Below, one piece after another: positions 36,542 through 38,223 of a stretch of 38,223 bases of DNA; within the stretch, counting starts at the first letter, position 1, and every line of letters starts with the position of its first letter. The DNA is from CBDUBH01 sp965365345 (GTDB lineage: Bacteria > Bacteroidota > Ignavibacteria > Ignavibacteriales > SURF-24), in the NCBI GenBank assembly GCA_965365345.1, contig CBDUBH010000025.1:1-38223 (forward strand). Direction: 5' to 3'. Under the pieces are notes generated by a model. That model saw nothing but the letters and a program-made list of their open reading frames with translations, had not been told where the DNA came from and did no database searches. The translations under genes were made by a program, and so were the position numbers.

Positions 36542-37231
36542 ATTTTTATGACCTTGATTTCTTATGTATAGCATCATTTACTTGCAAGTAAAAAATGATA
36601 TTGGGTTTATATTTAATTTTTATGCTTGAGCAATTTTTAGTCTAATTATCTATTAAAAAAACTATAAAAATACGTATAAGTACGTATATACTTTATTAAA
36701 ATTAATATCTATTTTCACAAATAAATTTAGAAAATAAAAATTAAAGCCAAAAAGAAATTCATTAGAATTTCAACTCTGTTTTTAATTAACTCTATATTTT
36801 AATTATAAGCGAAAATAATTACTCTACACTATATATTGAAACAATTGGATGAAGCTAAAATTGATCAAACTAAATATAAAAAATTAAAAAGATGATAAGG
36901 TAAAAAGAAGGTAAACATCACTATTGATTCAAATTAAAACATGGAGCTAAGAAAAGCTTAAATGAAATTATAAATTAAATTGGGGATATATGAATTCAAG
37001 TTAAACTAAAAATTTCTCATTTGGGAAAATAAGAAAGATAATTTTAAATAGCGAATTTAATAGTTACAGAACTATGGTAAAAAAGCTATAAAAATGTTTC
37101 TAAAGTTTAAAACAAAATAAGGCTAAAGATTATTACTGTACTACAAAATTTATAAAAGTATCATGTTTTGTTAAAAAAATCCTAAATGCTGTCACTTTGT
37201 GTATTTAAATAAATTTAAGGAAATAACTGAA
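36542..37231 (+). other. 690-bp region without a recognisable gene
   Basis: It holds a near-palindrome (36573-36599) and operator copy D (36671-36716). About 90 bp past the operator, att aga att tca act starts a reading frame resembling a signal-peptide start (xRISTLFLINSIF) that stops at once. About 450 bp of very AT-rich sequence with many stops follows. A likely promoter for the next gene sits at 37160-37195 (ttttg, 21 bp, tcactttg), close to the TTTG/TAnnTTTG pattern. No tRNA or other RNA was recognised. Confidence 0.55.
36671..36716 (+). promoter_or_regulatory. Operator copy D, facing a gene-less stretch
   Basis: Two TACGTAT heptamers (36671-36677, 36681-36687) and the same following promoter-like sequence as copy C, 42 of 45 matching. 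No ATG occurs at the usual 90-94 bp distance, where ATT is found (36761). Confidence 0.65.
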
Positions 37232-38223
37232 ATGAAAAAAATTGTATTCTTAATATTGTTCTTTTTATGTAACATATTGACATATGGGCAAAATGTATAT
37301 TTCAATACCCCTAATCCTGGGGATGTTTATCATGGTTGCACTTATTATTCTAATAACGATGGAGTTGCACCAACATCTTATCATATAATGACAGTTTCAA
37401 ATTTTTTTGTTACTGATTGGTACGGTGCAAGAATAAAATATCCAGATGGAAATTGGGGCCCATGGCAAAATGGGCAAAGTGGTGGATGGGGGCTTACGCA
37501 ATCCGGTACTTATCAAATACAAGGAGCAGTACATGTAAAATATGATTTACAAGGTCAATCTAATTATCACATGTATTCTAATATTCTCACTTTTTACGTC
37601 GTAGATAATAATCCCCCTTCTACTCCTCAAAATCTTTCAGTATCTAAAAATTCAAATAATCATCCACAACTTTCTTGGGCTTCAAATAGTGAGCAAGATT
37701 TGGATTATTATGAAGTATGGAAAAAAGGTGGCAAGGAAGGTGGGGATTGGCATCTTAAATCTACTACTTCAAATTCATATTTTGAAGATATAGATGAAAC
37801 AGTTGTAACTGGTGCATATGTTGCAAATGAAGGGAAAGCATATTATAAAATTAAAGCAGTAGATATTAATGACAACATATCATCATTCAGTCCTCAAATT
37901 GAAATAAGAATTAAACTTGATCCTTTATCAAAACAATTATCCATTACTTCAGAAGGTGGTATAATTACTGATCACTTATTATTACCAAACTATCCTAATC
38001 CATTTAACCCCGGTACGACGTTAAAATATCAAATTAAAGAAACAGGTTTCGTTACATTAAAGATTTTTGATTTGCTTGGCAAAGAAGTTGCAACATTGGT
38101 AAATTCTATACATGAATCAGGTAGATATAGTGTTTATTTCGATGCAAGCAATTTACCATCGGGAGTATATATTTATTCGCTACAAGTTAATGGATTTATT
38201 CAAAATAATAAAATGAATTTGGT
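37232..38223 (+). CDS. Secreted FN3-domain protein with T9SS sorting domain, cut at the right edge
   Basis: 330 complete codons from the ATG at 37232 to the window end, which probably lacks only the last one or two codons and the stop. A signal peptide (MKKIVFLILFFLCNILTYGQ) leads to a Gly/Trp/Tyr-rich beta domain (about 20-125; RIKYPDGNWGPWQNGQSGGW). A fibronectin type III domain (about 130-225; PPSTPQNLSVSKNSNNHPQL, DLDYYEVWKKGG, YYKIKAVDINDN) precedes a T9SS type A domain (LPNYPNPFNPGTTLKYQIKE, IFDLLGKEVATLV, GVYIYSLQVNGF, NNKMNLV). It is a likely surface or secreted cargo of type IX secretion; the binding partner is unknown. aaggaa lies 11 bp before the ATG. Confidence 0.85.
   Translation, partial: MKKIVFLILFFLCNILTYGQNVYFNTPNPGDVYHGCTYYSNNDGVAPTSYHIMTVSNFFVTDWYGARIKYPDGNWGPWQNGQSGGWGLTQSGTYQIQGAVHVKYDLQGQSNYHMYSNILTFYVVDNNPPSTPQNLSVSKNSNNHPQLSWASNSEQDLDYYEVWKKGGKEGGDWHLKSTTSNSYFEDIDETVVTGAYVANEGKAYYKIKAVDINDNISSFSPQIEIRIKLDPLSKQLSITSEGGIITDHLLLPNYPNPFNPGTTLKYQIKETGFVTLKIFDLLGKEVATLVNSIHESGRYSVYFDASNLPSGVYIYSLQVNGFIQNNKMNL

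Noticed and set aside
36840..37231. Short ATG-started frames in the gene-less stretch (for example atggagctaag near 36940)
   Set aside because: They end after a few codons, with no ribosome site or similarity to anything.

Overview
The window reads as an AT-rich chromosome fragment of a member of the Ignavibacteriota (Bacteroidetes/Chlorobi group). The main evidence is repeated C-terminal sorting domains of the type IX secretion (T9SS type A) kind, with the NYPNPFNPST signature and an ending like KMMLVK. Weak or absent Shine-Dalgarno sequences and several apparent TTG starts fit this placement, which is inference from motifs and not from a database search.

Region 1 (1-7.9 kb) is signalling. 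Two PAS-rich histidine kinases lie on the minus strand, the first cut by the left edge. A 484-bp spacer with small repeats follows. Then comes a plus-strand operon of a receiver-histidine kinase hybrid, a methyl-accepting chemotaxis protein and CheW, with no CheA.

Region 2 (7.9-28 kb) is mostly housekeeping. It holds an M28 peptidase, a glycine-zipper general stress protein, a GAF protein with a degenerate receiver, a VIT/vWA-like T9SS cargo, an isolated Cas6-like protein with no CRISPR array or other cas genes, an AlaX-type editing protein, EttA, a lipoprotein, an NhaC-family antiporter, UvrC, GlgC, and a plus-strand run of M1 aminopeptidase, LpxH and penicillin-binding protein 1A. Convergent pairs and gene ends are separated by clear hairpin terminators.

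Region 3 (28-38.2 kb) looks accessory and is the most interesting part. A PAS-HisKA_3 histidine kinase and a LuxR/NarL-type response regulator are flanked by secreted and membrane proteins of unknown role. Four copies of a tandem-heptamer operator (two 7-mers with a 10-bp period, TAMGTAY then TACSTAT) occur. Three lie 90-94 bp upstream of start codons: the kinase itself, a small secreted protein plus membrane protein pair, and a beta-propeller lipoprotein. The fourth faces a stretch with no gene. This looks like an autoregulated two-component regulon. Further right are a highly structured element that may be a minus-strand small RNA, an M43-type metalloprotease/T9SS gene split by one in-frame TAA, and an FN3/T9SS protein cut by the right edge.

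No tRNA, rRNA, transposase or CRISPR array was recognised.
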